Assembly: GCA_902362435.1 (NCBI GenBank)
Contig: CABIWW010000002.1
Coordinates: 62,001-126,000, forward strand
DNA from: Eubacteriaceae bacterium
GTDB lineage: Bacteria > Bacillota > Clostridia > Peptostreptococcales > Anaerovoracaceae
Direction: 5' to 3'
Length of the DNA: 64,000 nucleotides
The notes under the pieces are model-generated. The model saw nothing but the letters and a program-made list of their open reading frames with translations. It had not been told where the DNA came from and ran no database searches. Positions 1-7,827 of this stretch are shown here, in pieces (the first letter of the stretch is position 1; each line of letters begins with the position of its first letter). Position numbers and translations under genes: made by a program.

Positions 1-173
1 CCCACTTTGTATTCCAGGCCCACTTTGAGTGTGCCTGACTGGATCTTGTTCACACCTGTACTTGCAGTGTCTGTGAACCATGCGAATGTCGTTCCGATCA
101 GCAGCACTATGCATAAGACTAATGCAAGGAGGCTACCGTGAAGCGCTTTTTTAGTCTTTGTACTTTCGTTCAT
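1..173 (-). CDS. SipW-tagged surface protein, N-terminus only (cut by window edge)
   Basis: The ATG is at 171-173 and the frame stays open to the left edge, so only about 57 residues are visible. They repeat the start of the next three cargo genes: MNESTKTKKAL, a hydrophobic segment, then TTFAWFTDTASTG and VNKIQSG. This is the SipW-dependent signal seen in TasA/CalY-type proteins, expected to be cut after TTFA by the SipW peptidase at 4550-5863. The mature part then departs from its neighbours (TLKVGLEYKVG). It is the distal visible member of the tandem cargo cluster. The signal call is firm; the mature function cannot be judged. Confidence 0.85.
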   Translation of the reverse strand, partial: MNESTKTKKALHGSLLALVLCIVLLIGTTFAWFTDTASTGVNKIQSGTLKVGLEYKV

Positions 174-185
174 TGCTCCATTTCC

Positions 186-340
186 TCTCTGATTCTTACT
201 TGTAAATCAATTTGACATATCTAAAATCCGACAATACCGTTTTCCTATTCGGAAAGTAAAGGGCACCGTATCGGTCTGCTCTGTCACGCGATAGCATGTC
301 CTTTACTTTCCGCTCACCAGCCGGTGAGCGGAAGATTTAA
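186..340 (-). repeat. Intercistronic two-hairpin element, copy 1
   Basis: The gap between two cargo genes holds a short hairpin (CCGCTCACC 310-318, GGTGAGCGG 323-331) and a longer one with arms at 250-265 and 297-312 (CGGAAAGTAAAG against CTTTACTTTCCG). The arms of the two share about five bases, so they may compete. No U-tract follows on the transcribed minus strand, so this is not a classic terminator. Equivalent elements follow the next two cargo genes upstream. Confidence 0.7.
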
Positions 341-365
341 ATAAATAATATTTAAATATCAATAA

Positions 366-1592
366 TTAGTTGGCTTTTACTACTGTGTAGTAAGTATCTT
401 CACCTTTTGCTTCTTTAACTACTTTGTAACCATCTGCTACGAAGTTAGTCCCAGCTCCTTCCGCAGAGTTATTGGAAGGGTCGAAGTTAATGAATGTACC
501 ACCCTTTATGATAACTTTTGCAGTTCCATTTTTGTAAGCGGCGTCAACGCAGTTGATCAGGAAATTGTATCCATACGGATCACCAAACGGCTCACATGCA
601 AATGTCCCGCCATTGATTGTCAGCGTACCTTCCTGTACCTGAACTGCAGTGCCACCGCCGTAATAGTATCCATTATTGATAATCAGGTTAGCACCATTGC
701 GAACGTTGATTCCGTATCCACCATTCACACCTGTGTCTATACCACCGTTTTTAGTTGCATTAATCGTAGTATCTGCATCAACAATCAATGCGCAGAAATT
801 TTTGCCGTTATTTCCCATGTTATCCGGGCTGATGATTTTTGCATCCAGATTCAGTGTCGTCGGGTTCGAAATGATTATACGAGCATCTGCAGTATCTTCA
901 CTATTATTAGTCTTGATATCCTTTGTTACAGAAACAGTACCACCATTACTCAGTGATTCTTTCAGCTCAGCAACTGACTTCACTGGATAAGTCGCACTCT
1001 TATCATATGTATTGTTGAAGCTGTCATTCTCTACTGTATCCTGCGTTGCGTAAACAGTAATGCTGATACCTTCGATGGACAGTCCCTGATATTCATTCCC
1101 TGCGGATTCCTGCATATGTCCCTGAATAGTCATCGCAGCTGATTCTGCTTTAGCAGTCAGTGATTTTTCAGCATCTAATTCGCCACCATCAATAGTCCAG
1201 TTAATAACTTCGTTCAGCTTCTTATCGCCCTCGATACCTGTCACTTCCAGTTTGTACTTCAGCGCCAGGTTACCGTTATTCACAACTTTAATCTTCGGTA
1301 GTTTATAAGTACATCCCGGTTCCCAAAGGATATCTGCATTTTCGACTAAACTTCCATTTGCTTGTTTCTGTAAAAACTTCAGCGTCTGTCCTTCTGCATC
1401 ATTCCAAGTAGTTCCATCATCTGTCGAATACAGTAACTGCACATCCAGATTTCCCGCCTGGATTTTGTTCACACCTGTGCTTGCAGTGTCCGTGAACCAT
1501 GCGAATGTCGTTCCGATCAGCAGTACTATGCATAAGAATAACGCAAAGAGACTGCCTCGCAACGCTTTTTTAGTCTTTGTGCTTTCGTTCAT
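366..1592 (-). CDS. SipW-tagged cargo protein with beta-helix-like C-terminal half
   Basis: 408 residues. Residues 1-31 are a SipW-type signal (KKALRGSLFALFLCIVLLIG then TTFAWFTDTAS). Residues about 45-200 form a TasA/CalY-like domain that includes WEPGCTYKLPKIKVVNNGNLALKY, a region shared across the cluster, and the block after GNEYQGLSI. Residues about 205-375 carry short repeated turns such as LIINNGYYYGG, LTINGGTF and VIIKGGTF, typical of a parallel beta-helix. The last 30 residues (GYKVV...YYTVVKAN) are nearly identical to the next paralog. Probably exported, cleaved by SipW and assembled on the surface as fibre or matrix. The first 200 residues are nearly identical to the 1786-3009 protein while the middle differs, pointing to recombination or diversifying change. 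Substrate and adhesion role are unknown. Confidence 0.85.
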   Translation of the reverse strand: MNESTKTKKALRGSLFALFLCIVLLIGTTFAWFTDTASTGVNKIQAGNLDVQLLYSTDDGTTWNDAEGQTLKFLQKQANGSLVENADILWEPGCTYKLPKIKVVNNGNLALKYKLEVTGIEGDKKLNEVINWTIDGGELDAEKSLTAKAESAAMTIQGHMQESAGNEYQGLSIEGISITVYATQDTVENDSFNNTYDKSATYPVKSVAELKESLSNGGTVSVTKDIKTNNSEDTADARIIISNPTTLNLDAKIISPDNMGNNGKNFCALIVDADTTINATKNGGIDTGVNGGYGINVRNGANLIINNGYYYGGGTAVQVQEGTLTINGGTFACEPFGDPYGYNFLINCVDAAYKNGTAKVIIKGGTFINFDPSNNSAEGAGTNFVADGYKVVKEAKGEDTYYTVVKAN

Positions 1593-1607
1593 TGCTCCAT
1601 TTCCTTT

Positions 1608-1760
1608 CTGCTTCTCAATGATTGAATTAATATGATCGCTCCAAATCCCATTACTGCCTTAATTCCAATTCGGAAAGTAAAGAGCACTGTATCACATATC
1701 ATATGCATCAATAGAATGCCCTTTACTTTCCGCTCACCGGACGGTGAGCGGAAGATTTAA
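1608..1760 (-). repeat. Intercistronic two-hairpin element, copy 2
   Basis: The same layout as the 186-340 element: long-stem arms at 1671-1686 and 1717-1732 (16 bp with one G-U on the minus-strand RNA) and short hairpin CCGCTCACC (1730-1738) with GGTGAGCGG (1743-1751). The whole gap is nearly identical to the 3025-3171 gap, including the stretch upstream of the ribosome site. Confidence 0.7.
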
Positions 1761-1785
1761 ATAAATAGTACTTAAATCTCAATAA

Positions 1786-3009
1786 CTAGTTGGCTTTTAC
1801 TACTGTGTAGTAAGTGTCATTGCCCTTTACTTCAGATTTTACTGTGTAGCCAGATGCCAAGAAGTTAGTATCTTTACCTTCTGCCTGACAGTCTGCCGGG
1901 TTAAAGTTGATGAAAGTACCGCCCTTAACTATGATCTTGGCAGTTCCATTAGCGCGGTTTGCATCATAACAGTTCAATACGAATTCATCTGCCTTGGCTG
2001 CATCTGGGTATTTCTGCTGTACGGAGTATGTACCGCCTTCAATGATTGCAGTTCCTTCATAAACATATACAGCATGAATATTTCCTACAAATGTACCATT
2101 TTTGATAACTACAGTACTTCCGTCCTGTACATCTACAGCATAGCAGTCGTTAGCCTTTGCCTTGAATGTACCGTTACCGTCGATTGTCAGACTCGAGCCA
2201 TTCTGTGCAGAAACCAGCGACCAGTTGTTTGGGGCTACATCCCAAATATCACTAGTATTAGCAATCGTTTTGCCATTCATATTGAGTGTAATGTCTTTCT
2301 TTTCAGCGATTAAAGTTCTCTCCGGAGCAACACTTTCGTTTACATTGATCACCGATCCAGCTTTTTTCATAGCATCACTGATTGCGGCTACACTATTTGC
2401 GTCTACACGAGCGTCTTTATCATACTGATTATTGAAGCTGTCGCTTTCTACCGTATCCTGCGTTGCATATACAGTAATGCTGATACCATCAATCGACAGG
2501 CCCTGATATTCATTACCTGCGGATTCCTGCATATGTCCCTGAATAGTCATCGCATTCGAAGGTTGTCCAGCGGTCAAACTGTCATCAAAATCTGTCAATG
2601 CTTTACCATCAATAGTCCAGTCAATGACTTCATTCAGCTTCTGATCACCTTCTACTCCAGTTACCTTCATGGTGTACTTCAGCGCCAGGTTGCCGTTATT
2701 CACAACTTTAATCTGCGGCAGTTTGTAGGTACATCCCGGTTCCCAAAGGATGTTTTCACCTTCAGCTACAGTTTCATCTGCCTGCTTCTGTAAAAATTTC
2801 AGCGTCTTTCCTTCCGCATTATTCCAGGTAGTTCCATCTGTCGAATACAGTAACTGCACATCCAAGTTCCCTGACTGGATCTTGTTCACGCCTGTGCTTG
2901 CAGTGTCTGTGAACCATGCGAATGTCGTTCCTATCAGCAGCACGATGCATAAGAATAATGCAAAGAGGCTGCCGCGGAGCGCTTTTTTAGTTTTTGTACT
3001 CTCGTTCAT
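1786..3009 (-). CDS. SipW-tagged cargo protein with beta-helix-like C-terminal half
   Basis: 407 residues, a close paralog of the protein at 366-1592. Same signal (TTFAWFTDTASTG), same TasA-like domain to about residue 200, then a different middle (about 200-330) with turns such as LTIDGNGTF, VVIKNGTF and AIIEGGTY, and a conserved end (IIVKGGTFINF...YYTVVKAN). Start ATG at 3007-3009 is preceded by AGGAAATGGAG. A SipW substrate by its signal; the beta-helix reading is inferred from repeat spacing, not from a profile match. Shared ends with a divergent core suggest cassette-like variation of the exposed part. Confidence 0.85.
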   Translation of the reverse strand: MNESTKTKKALRGSLFALFLCIVLLIGTTFAWFTDTASTGVNKIQSGNLDVQLLYSTDGTTWNNAEGKTLKFLQKQADETVAEGENILWEPGCTYKLPQIKVVNNGNLALKYTMKVTGVEGDQKLNEVIDWTIDGKALTDFDDSLTAGQPSNAMTIQGHMQESAGNEYQGLSIDGISITVYATQDTVESDSFNNQYDKDARVDANSVAAISDAMKKAGSVINVNESVAPERTLIAEKKDITLNMNGKTIANTSDIWDVAPNNWSLVSAQNGSSLTIDGNGTFKAKANDCYAVDVQDGSTVVIKNGTFVGNIHAVYVYEGTAIIEGGTYSVQQKYPDAAKADEFVLNCYDANRANGTAKIIVKGGTFINFNPADCQAEGKDTNFLASGYTVKSEVKGNDTYYTVVKAN

Positions 3010-3024
3010 TGCTCCATTTCCTTT

Positions 3025-3171
3025 CTGCTTTTCAATGATTGAATTAATATGATCGCTCCAAATCCCATTACTGCCTTAATTCCAATTCGGAAAGTAAAGA
3101 GCATTGTATCACATATCATATGCATCAATAGAATGCCCTTTACTTTCCGCTCACTTGCCAGTGAGCGGAAA
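3025..3171 (-). repeat. Intercistronic two-hairpin element, copy 3
   Basis: Long-stem arms at 3088-3103 and 3134-3149; short hairpin with 12-bp arms 3144-3155 and 3160-3171. The innermost pair is T-A here (CTCACT/AGTGAG) where copies 1 and 2 have C-G (CTCACC/GGTGAG), a compensatory change that supports a folded RNA. Confidence 0.7.
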
Positions 3172-3197
3172 TACATAAAGCTTATATTGCTTCGCTT

Positions 3198-4370
3198 TTA
3201 TTTGCTGACAACATACCAGTCGCCATCCTGGGTTACTTTACATCCGGCTCCAAGGAATACTTCATTTGGTCCCATCGCAGGATTGGATGGATCGTATTTG
3301 TAGAATCTACCACCGTTAACGATGATTTTCGCTTTTCCTCTGTCTGTGTCCTTAACATTAAGGGTATTATCCGGTGTAACCGCCTTAAAGGTTCCACCAT
3401 TGATTTCAATCGTCGATTTATCCGTTGCATAAATCAAATCGCATATTGGATCATCTTTCGGAACTCCTACCTGACGGAAGTCTCCTCCATTGATGATAAC
3501 CCTACTGGTTCCACCAGCTTCAACAGCCATGGCACCGCCATTATTGTACACGGCATATACGTCAGCATTAATGGTAAACTGAGCACTTCCCTCAGCCTGA
3601 ACTGCACCAAAGCCGCCATTTGCCTGAATTTTTCCAGTAATGTTATGCTGTCCAGAACTGTAACTTACTGTTGAAAGAGTCGTTGCAGCGTTTTCATCAT
3701 ATGTATTATTGAAGCTATCAGATTCCACAGTTGCCTGAGTTGCATTTACAACCAGTCCCAGTCCTTTCAGTGAAGGCTTACGCCAAGACTGAACATTGTT
3801 CGCTTCATTACCAACTGTAGTCGGCATATAGAGAACAACCGCAGTTGGTGCACTCTTTTCGCCAGCCTTCAGAACAGTCCAATCTTTACTGATCGGAGTT
3901 TCTTTTGCTATTGTCTTCTCTGTATCAGCGATTGCTGCAATCGCTGCTTCGCGGTTTGCAAAAGCAGTATCCGTCTGCGCTGTACCAATCTTCAGATACT
4001 TGTCGATGTAGAAGAAATCACCAGCAGCATTTTTTCCTCTTTCCATATCATAAGAGTTTGTAGCTATATTGTATTTCAGTGCCAGATTTCCAGCATTCTT
4101 CACACGGAGATATACAACCTCTGTGTGCCCCGGTTCCCAAAGAGTGTCGTCATTAAACATCTGAGTATTCTGGTTTGCAGTCTTCCAAGTGCTGCAATCT
4201 GTACTGTATTCCAGCTCTACATCCAAGTTACCCGCCTGGATCTTGTTCACGCCTGTGCTTGCGGTGTCTGTGAACCATGCGAATGTTGTTCCGATCAGCA
4301 GCACGATGCATAAGAATAATGCAAGGAGACTGCCGCGGAGCGCTTTTTTCGTTTTTGTGCTCTCGTTCAT
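3198..4370 (-). CDS. SipW-tagged cargo protein with beta-helix-like C-terminal half
   Basis: 390 residues from the ATG at 4368-4370, chosen over an upstream in-frame ATG because it matches the MNESTKTKKAL start of its paralogs and follows AGGAAAAG. Signal TTFAWFTDTASTG; TasA-like domain with LWEPGHTEVVYLRVKNAGNLALKY; about residues 250-360 have turns such as VIINGGDF, IEINGGTF and IIVNGGRF. It differs from the two downstream cargos in the TasA part and instead resembles the cargo at 12605-13771 (SRGKN/GFF-type insert, AGEKSAPTAVVLYMPTTVGNEA). First cargo gene after sipW. A G9 tract lies 36-44 bases upstream of its start. Confidence 0.85.
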   Translation of the reverse strand: MNESTKTKKALRGSLLALFLCIVLLIGTTFAWFTDTASTGVNKIQAGNLDVELEYSTDCSTWKTANQNTQMFNDDTLWEPGHTEVVYLRVKNAGNLALKYNIATNSYDMERGKNAAGDFFYIDKYLKIGTAQTDTAFANREAAIAAIADTEKTIAKETPISKDWTVLKAGEKSAPTAVVLYMPTTVGNEANNVQSWRKPSLKGLGLVVNATQATVESDSFNNTYDENAATTLSTVSYSSGQHNITGKIQANGGFGAVQAEGSAQFTINADVYAVYNNGGAMAVEAGGTSRVIINGGDFRQVGVPKDDPICDLIYATDKSTIEINGGTFKAVTPDNTLNVKDTDRGKAKIIVNGGRFYKYDPSNPAMGPNEVFLGAGCKVTQDGDWYVVSK

Positions 4371-4405
4371 ACTTTTCTTTTCCTTTCTCAAAACGGCCTT
4401 TATTA

Positions 4406-4414
4406 CCCCCCCCC
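4406..4414 (-). promoter_or_regulatory. G9 homopolymer tract in promoter/leader of the cargo gene
   Basis: Nine C on the plus strand, so G9 on the coding strand, flanked by GTACA and TAATAA and lying 36-44 bases ahead of the ATG. Such tracts change length by slippage. A second G9 precedes the giant adhesin (21696-21704), and an interrupted one (GGGGGCGGG) precedes the sipW operon. Phase variation is inferred, not shown. Confidence 0.5.
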
Positions 4415-4549
4415 TGTACAAAATTCTATACATTACTATATGCAGGAGAGGTGGGATAATCCGGCAAAGCTCCACTGCGAACAAACGCTGACCTGTATTA
4501 TCGGATCATTCCCTGTTATTTCATATAAAGCATTGCGCTTTTATATATC

Positions 4550-5863
4550 TTATTTATCCTGATCGTCAGGCTGATCACCGACGATCGACCTGATGTCGAA
4601 GCTGCTGCGCTGCGCAGTATGTGCCGCCTGCGGTCTGGCCTGCTGAGTACGCGGTGCAGTGTTCTGTGCCGTGCGGGTCTGCTGATATCGCTGACTCATG
4701 TCCTGCTGCGGCATCTGACTGTGGCGTGAAGGCTGTGTATACTGCACGTCTGACTGCGTCGGACGCGCTGCCTGTGCCCGTCGAGCAGCCTGCTGTGTGT
4801 ACTGTGGAGTTGCCTGTGCCTGCGGCTGTGCCGGTGCTTGTGCCGGTCGAGCCTGCGGCTGCATCTGCTGAGACTGCTGAGCGTATGTTCTGCTCTGCTG
4901 GCTCATCTGAACCTGCGGATCTGCAGTACGCTGCGGCTTTGCATTAGAAGGCTCTGCCTGGACTCTCGGCTGAACCGGAGTCTGAGGCTGCACCGTATGC
5001 TGCATATTTGCATCATGCTGGACGCCTTGCGGAGCGGAAGCCTGCGGATTTGCATAAGTCCTGGTCTCCGGCTGATGGTTCTGCTGAGTGCCTTGCTGAA
5101 CGCCCGGCTGAGGCTGGGCTGCCTGCTGCGGCATCTGCGGCTGAGCCTGCTGTTGCTGCTGTATGTACTGCTGCATCAGTTCCGGCGATACCGTGCCGCC
5201 GTTCTGGCCCATCTGCTGCTGCATGCGCATCAGCTGTGCCATCATTTCCTGTGATTTCAGGCGCTCCTCCTCGAGCTCTTTCTTTTCCTTCTGTATCTCT
5301 TCCACCTGTTCTTTCTTGTACTTGCGGAAAAGCTTGATGCTGTTTCGCGCCTGTACGAGTATCAGTATGAAGAATGGTGTGAATATGCAGATAAAGTATC
5401 CGGGAACGGTCTTCAGGAACTGGAAGAATGTTCCGACGTTCGGTATGTGACCTTTGTATTTACCGATGACCAGATTGTATGTAACGATGCCCTGGTCGTT
5501 CGAATCGGTGGTGGTTCCGTATGTCACGAAGCCGGGGTTGCCGTCTTCGTCGGTGGTCACTTCGCGTATCTTATGTGTCACGATCTCGCCGTAGTTGGCT
5601 TCGTCCGGCGACTGGAACGAGATGATGTCGCCTTCCTTGAGTGTGCTCGGGTCGGTCTGTTTGATGATTACCAGGTCGCCTGCATCGAAGTCTGTCGCTT
5701 TCATGGAGTCGGACAGTACGATGAATACGCTGTAGCCGAACACGCTGCGGTCCGCGCGGTCGAATGTCGTGACGGAAATGATCGTGAATGCCATCATTCC
5801 CACTGAGAACACGACGATCATCCACACGATCACTTTTTTGATGATGTTCCAAGTTTTTTTCAT
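4550..5863 (-). CDS. sipW: SipW-type signal peptidase I with long Q-rich cytoplasmic tail
   Basis: 437 residues. Membrane segment about 10-31; S26B catalytic core about 40-145 with the nucleophile in LSDSM (Ser53) and a His at the general-base position (THK, His97), the Ser/His form used by SipW and ER-type peptidases rather than Ser/Lys; second membrane segment about 155-172. Then an unusual tail: a charged coiled coil (about 174-218) and about 220 residues rich in Q, P, A and R (runs such as QQYIQQQQQAQPQMPQQ). Canonical SipW proteins stop near 190 residues, so over half of this protein is extra and should face the cytoplasm. It processes the SipW-tagged neighbours. Codes 87 bp after the two-module membrane protein, likely the same operon. 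Confidence 0.9.
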   Translation of the reverse strand: MKKTWNIIKKVIVWMIVVFSVGMMAFTIISVTTFDRADRSVFGYSVFIVLSDSMKATDFDAGDLVIIKQTDPSTLKEGDIISFQSPDEANYGEIVTHKIREVTTDEDGNPGFVTYGTTTDSNDQGIVTYNLVIGKYKGHIPNVGTFFQFLKTVPGYFICIFTPFFILILVQARNSIKLFRKYKKEQVEEIQKEKKELEEERLKSQEMMAQLMRMQQQMGQNGGTVSPELMQQYIQQQQQAQPQMPQQAAQPQPGVQQGTQQNHQPETRTYANPQASAPQGVQHDANMQHTVQPQTPVQPRVQAEPSNAKPQRTADPQVQMSQQSRTYAQQSQQMQPQARPAQAPAQPQAQATPQYTQQAARRAQAARPTQSDVQYTQPSRHSQMPQQDMSQRYQQTRTAQNTAPRTQQARPQAAHTAQRSSFDIRSIVGDQPDDQDK

Positions 5864-5888
5864 TTAATCAGTTCTCCTTAACCGGTCT

Positions 5889-5958
5889 GTCGACTTGTCC
5901 AAGCCGATTTATTCAAGTCGCTTTATTTGAGTCGCTTTATTCGAGTCGATTTATTCGA
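5889..5958. repeat. Five tandem 14-bp repeats upstream of sipW
   Basis: Units of 14 bp: GTCGACTTGTCCAA (degenerate), GCCGATTTATTCAA, GTCGCTTTATTTGA, GTCGCTTTATTCGA, GTCGATTTATTCGA. The last unit runs into the 3' end of the upstream gene (its stop at 5951-5953 and final Phe-Glu codons). They fill the gap between that gene and sipW. Confidence 0.8.
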
Positions 5959-7297
5959 AAGCGTGCCCCGGATTGTTGCGCACCTGTGTAGCTGTTGCGC
6001 TCATCCTGAACGACAGGTTTTTGTCCTGCGCTTCGTTGCCTCTTTCTTTAGGGAAGTAAAACAGTATCGTCAGGTTTTTGCTCTCACCTGCGGTGATGAT
6101 GTCATCGCTGACTGCGGCCGAGCCTCTGGTGAGTTCGTCTGCCGTGCCCTGATACAGGACTTTACCGCTCTCGTCGTCGGTTATCGTCAGCTGGAGCACA
6201 TCTGCAAGGTCGCCTGCGACGTCTTCCATATATACTTTATAATAGGCGTCTATCGAGCCTTCGTTTTTGATGAAGAAATGCTTCTGGACTCTCATGCCGG
6301 GTTCGAACAGGTACTCGTTTTCCCGGATCACCGGTTCACCGTCATTGAGGTTGATCCTGACGATGCCGGTCTCGAAGGTATTGTCCTTAACCGAAACGAT
6401 AGAGGTTATCAGCGCGAATGTGGTCACGATCAGCATCAGAGCAAGCAGTACTGCGATCAGCATGCTTCGGTGCAGCTTCTTCTGGACTGCTGCATCTGCT
6501 TCGTCGCTGTTCGGGTCGTCCTGGCTGCCATTGCTGCTCCCTCCGCTTCCACTGTTGCGGTCACGGTCTATGCGGGATTTGATCAGCAGGATGATTATAG
6601 CCAGCGCGCATGCTGCGAATACCGTCCACAGCACCAGATTCATAGTGTCGCCGGTATTTGCCGTCAGACCGCCGTCGCCTTTGTCGCCCCCACCCGGTTT
6701 GGTCGGAGTCGTAGGGGTTGTCGGCTGGCTTGGCTCTGTCGGTTCCGTATGGCCTCCGTCGTCCTTTACATACCAGTACAGGTCAGCCTTGAGCAAAGCC
6801 TGCTGATATTCATTGCCTACGCTGGTATCGAGCCAGGCATCTACCCTGTACGTAACATCCGTACTGCCGCCCGCCGAGCCTGTGATGGTCTGCGAGAACT
6901 CCACTCCGTCCAGTTCTGCAAAGGTTCCGCGGCATACAGTCTCGCCGGAAGCCTCATCAGTGACGCTGACCTGCAGGACATCGCCCAGCTTTTTCGTCTG
7001 CTCGGTGACCTCGGCCTTGAAGTAAAGTGTCAGCGGGTCGTTGTGGTGGATGCGCACCGTGAAATCCTTCGTGACTTTGTCTCCCGGCACCATATTGCTC
7101 ACATCGAAAGCCTCGTTGTCCGATGCGTGCCTTTTGTAAAGCTCAAGCGTCGGCGAATCTCCGCTTCCGGGTGCGGCCGATACGACCACAAGACCCGCGC
7201 CGCTCAGCACGAGCAGCACGCAGAGGATACAGATAATACGCCGCAATATGACCGGTGATTTTAAAGTTTTTTTATCGTTAGATTCTTTGTTTATCAT
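5951..7297 (-). CDS. Two-module membrane protein, CalY/TasA-like, first gene of the sipW operon
   Basis: 448 residues. Membrane segment or signal 19-42; extracellular domain about 43-178; Thr/Pro linker 183-200; NTGD at 214-217 followed by membrane segment about 219-242 and basic residues. A second module begins at about 273: KKLHRSMLIAVLLALMLIVTTFALITS, resembling a SipW-type signal in the middle of the protein, followed by DNTFETGIVRINLND and LFEPGMRVQKHFFIKNEGSIDAYYKVY, the typical CalY core. Both halves share a related pattern (pulled N-G/D boundary, SGxTxxxGTxxEL). It looks like an in-frame fusion of two CalY-like proteins. Perhaps an anchor or assembly base for the fibre; this is inference from position. 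Confidence 0.75.
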   Translation of the reverse strand: MINKESNDKKTLKSPVILRRIICILCVLLVLSGAGLVVVSAAPGSGDSPTLELYKRHASDNEAFDVSNMVPGDKVTKDFTVRIHHNDPLTLYFKAEVTEQTKKLGDVLQVSVTDEASGETVCRGTFAELDGVEFSQTITGSAGGSTDVTYRVDAWLDTSVGNEYQQALLKADLYWYVKDDGGHTEPTEPSQPTTPTTPTKPGGGDKGDGGLTANTGDTMNLVLWTVFAACALAIIILLIKSRIDRDRNSGSGGSSNGSQDDPNSDEADAAVQKKLHRSMLIAVLLALMLIVTTFALITSIVSVKDNTFETGIVRINLNDGEPVIRENEYLFEPGMRVQKHFFIKNEGSIDAYYKVYMEDVAGDLADVLQLTITDDESGKVLYQGTADELTRGSAAVSDDIITAGESKNLTILFYFPKERGNEAQDKNLSFRMSATATQVRNNPGHAFE

Positions 7298-7450
7298 GGT
7301 TGTTTTCTCATTCGTTTTTTTGAAAAATCATATCAATAATTTTTTATGTGCCTTTTGTGACCTTATTCTGTTTTTTGCGACACAAAAGACACATTTATAT
7401 TACACCCGCCCCCTGATAGTTGGCAAGTATTTTTACATACCATTAACATT
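7298..7450 (-). promoter_or_regulatory. Probable promoter/leader of the sipW operon with G-rich spacer
   Basis: On the minus strand TTGCCA and TAATAT stand 18 bp apart, and the spacer contains GGGGGCGGG. The leader to the ATG at 7297 is about 100 bases and AT-rich. Confidence 0.4.
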
Positions 7451-7535
7451 TTTCCACTACTATTTTATATATATAAAACTGCACTGCTGCCCGACGTTCT
7501 CAGAAGGTCCGAAAGTTGCTGCCACAAATCGCCGT

Positions 7536-7571
7536 TACCAACATTAAGTCTGCGTACCTGTCTTGTTGGTA
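7536..7571. repeat. Solo TACCAA-N24-TTGGTA dyad
   Basis: TACCAA at 7536-7541 and TTGGTA at 7566-7571, exactly 36 bp overall; the stem extends by one or two bases (TTACCAAC, GTTGGTAA). Same geometry as the arrays at 9461-9717 and 28275-28529, but alone and in a divergent intergenic region. Confidence 0.75.
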
Positions 7572-7582
7572 ATTTTATATGT

Positions 7583-7658
7583 AAAAGACCGGGAAGCGCG
7601 CGATTTGAGGCCTTGCATGAAAAGCCCGGGAAGCACGCGTACTGCGGCTTTGCACAGG
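7583..7658. repeat. Two tandem 38-bp repeats
   Basis: AAAAGACCGGGAAGCGCGCG at 7583 recurs at 7621 as AAAAGCCCGGGAAGCACGCG, 38 bp later; the following 18 bases are also alike. GC-rich compared with the flanking promoter DNA. The rest of 7298-7827 holds no gene. Confidence 0.6.
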
Positions 7659-7752
7659 AAACCGCAAGGGCATACTCCATGCAAGATCCGCATGTATCGG
7701 GATCCACCGGCGCACCTGCATCACGACCCCGCCCTGTGGGCTGATATTATAA

Positions 7753-7782
7753 TTGAAATCCCCTGCTTTCTGATGGTATAAT
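7753..7782 (+). promoter_or_regulatory. Promoter of the NSS transporter
   Basis: TTGAAA (7753-7758), 18-bp spacer, TATAAT (7777-7782), about 45 bp ahead of the start codon at 7828, which follows AGGAGGAAAATATCAG. Confidence 0.7.
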
Positions 7783-7827
7783 GAAACGCAATGCACTAAT
7801 TCATGTACATCAGGAGGAAAATATCAG

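Noticed and set aside
5927..7258. Long plus-strand open frame over the two-module protein gene
   Set aside because: Antisense shadow; the minus-strand protein has clear membrane segments and CalY motifs, and the plus frame lacks a ribosome site and any recognisable domain.
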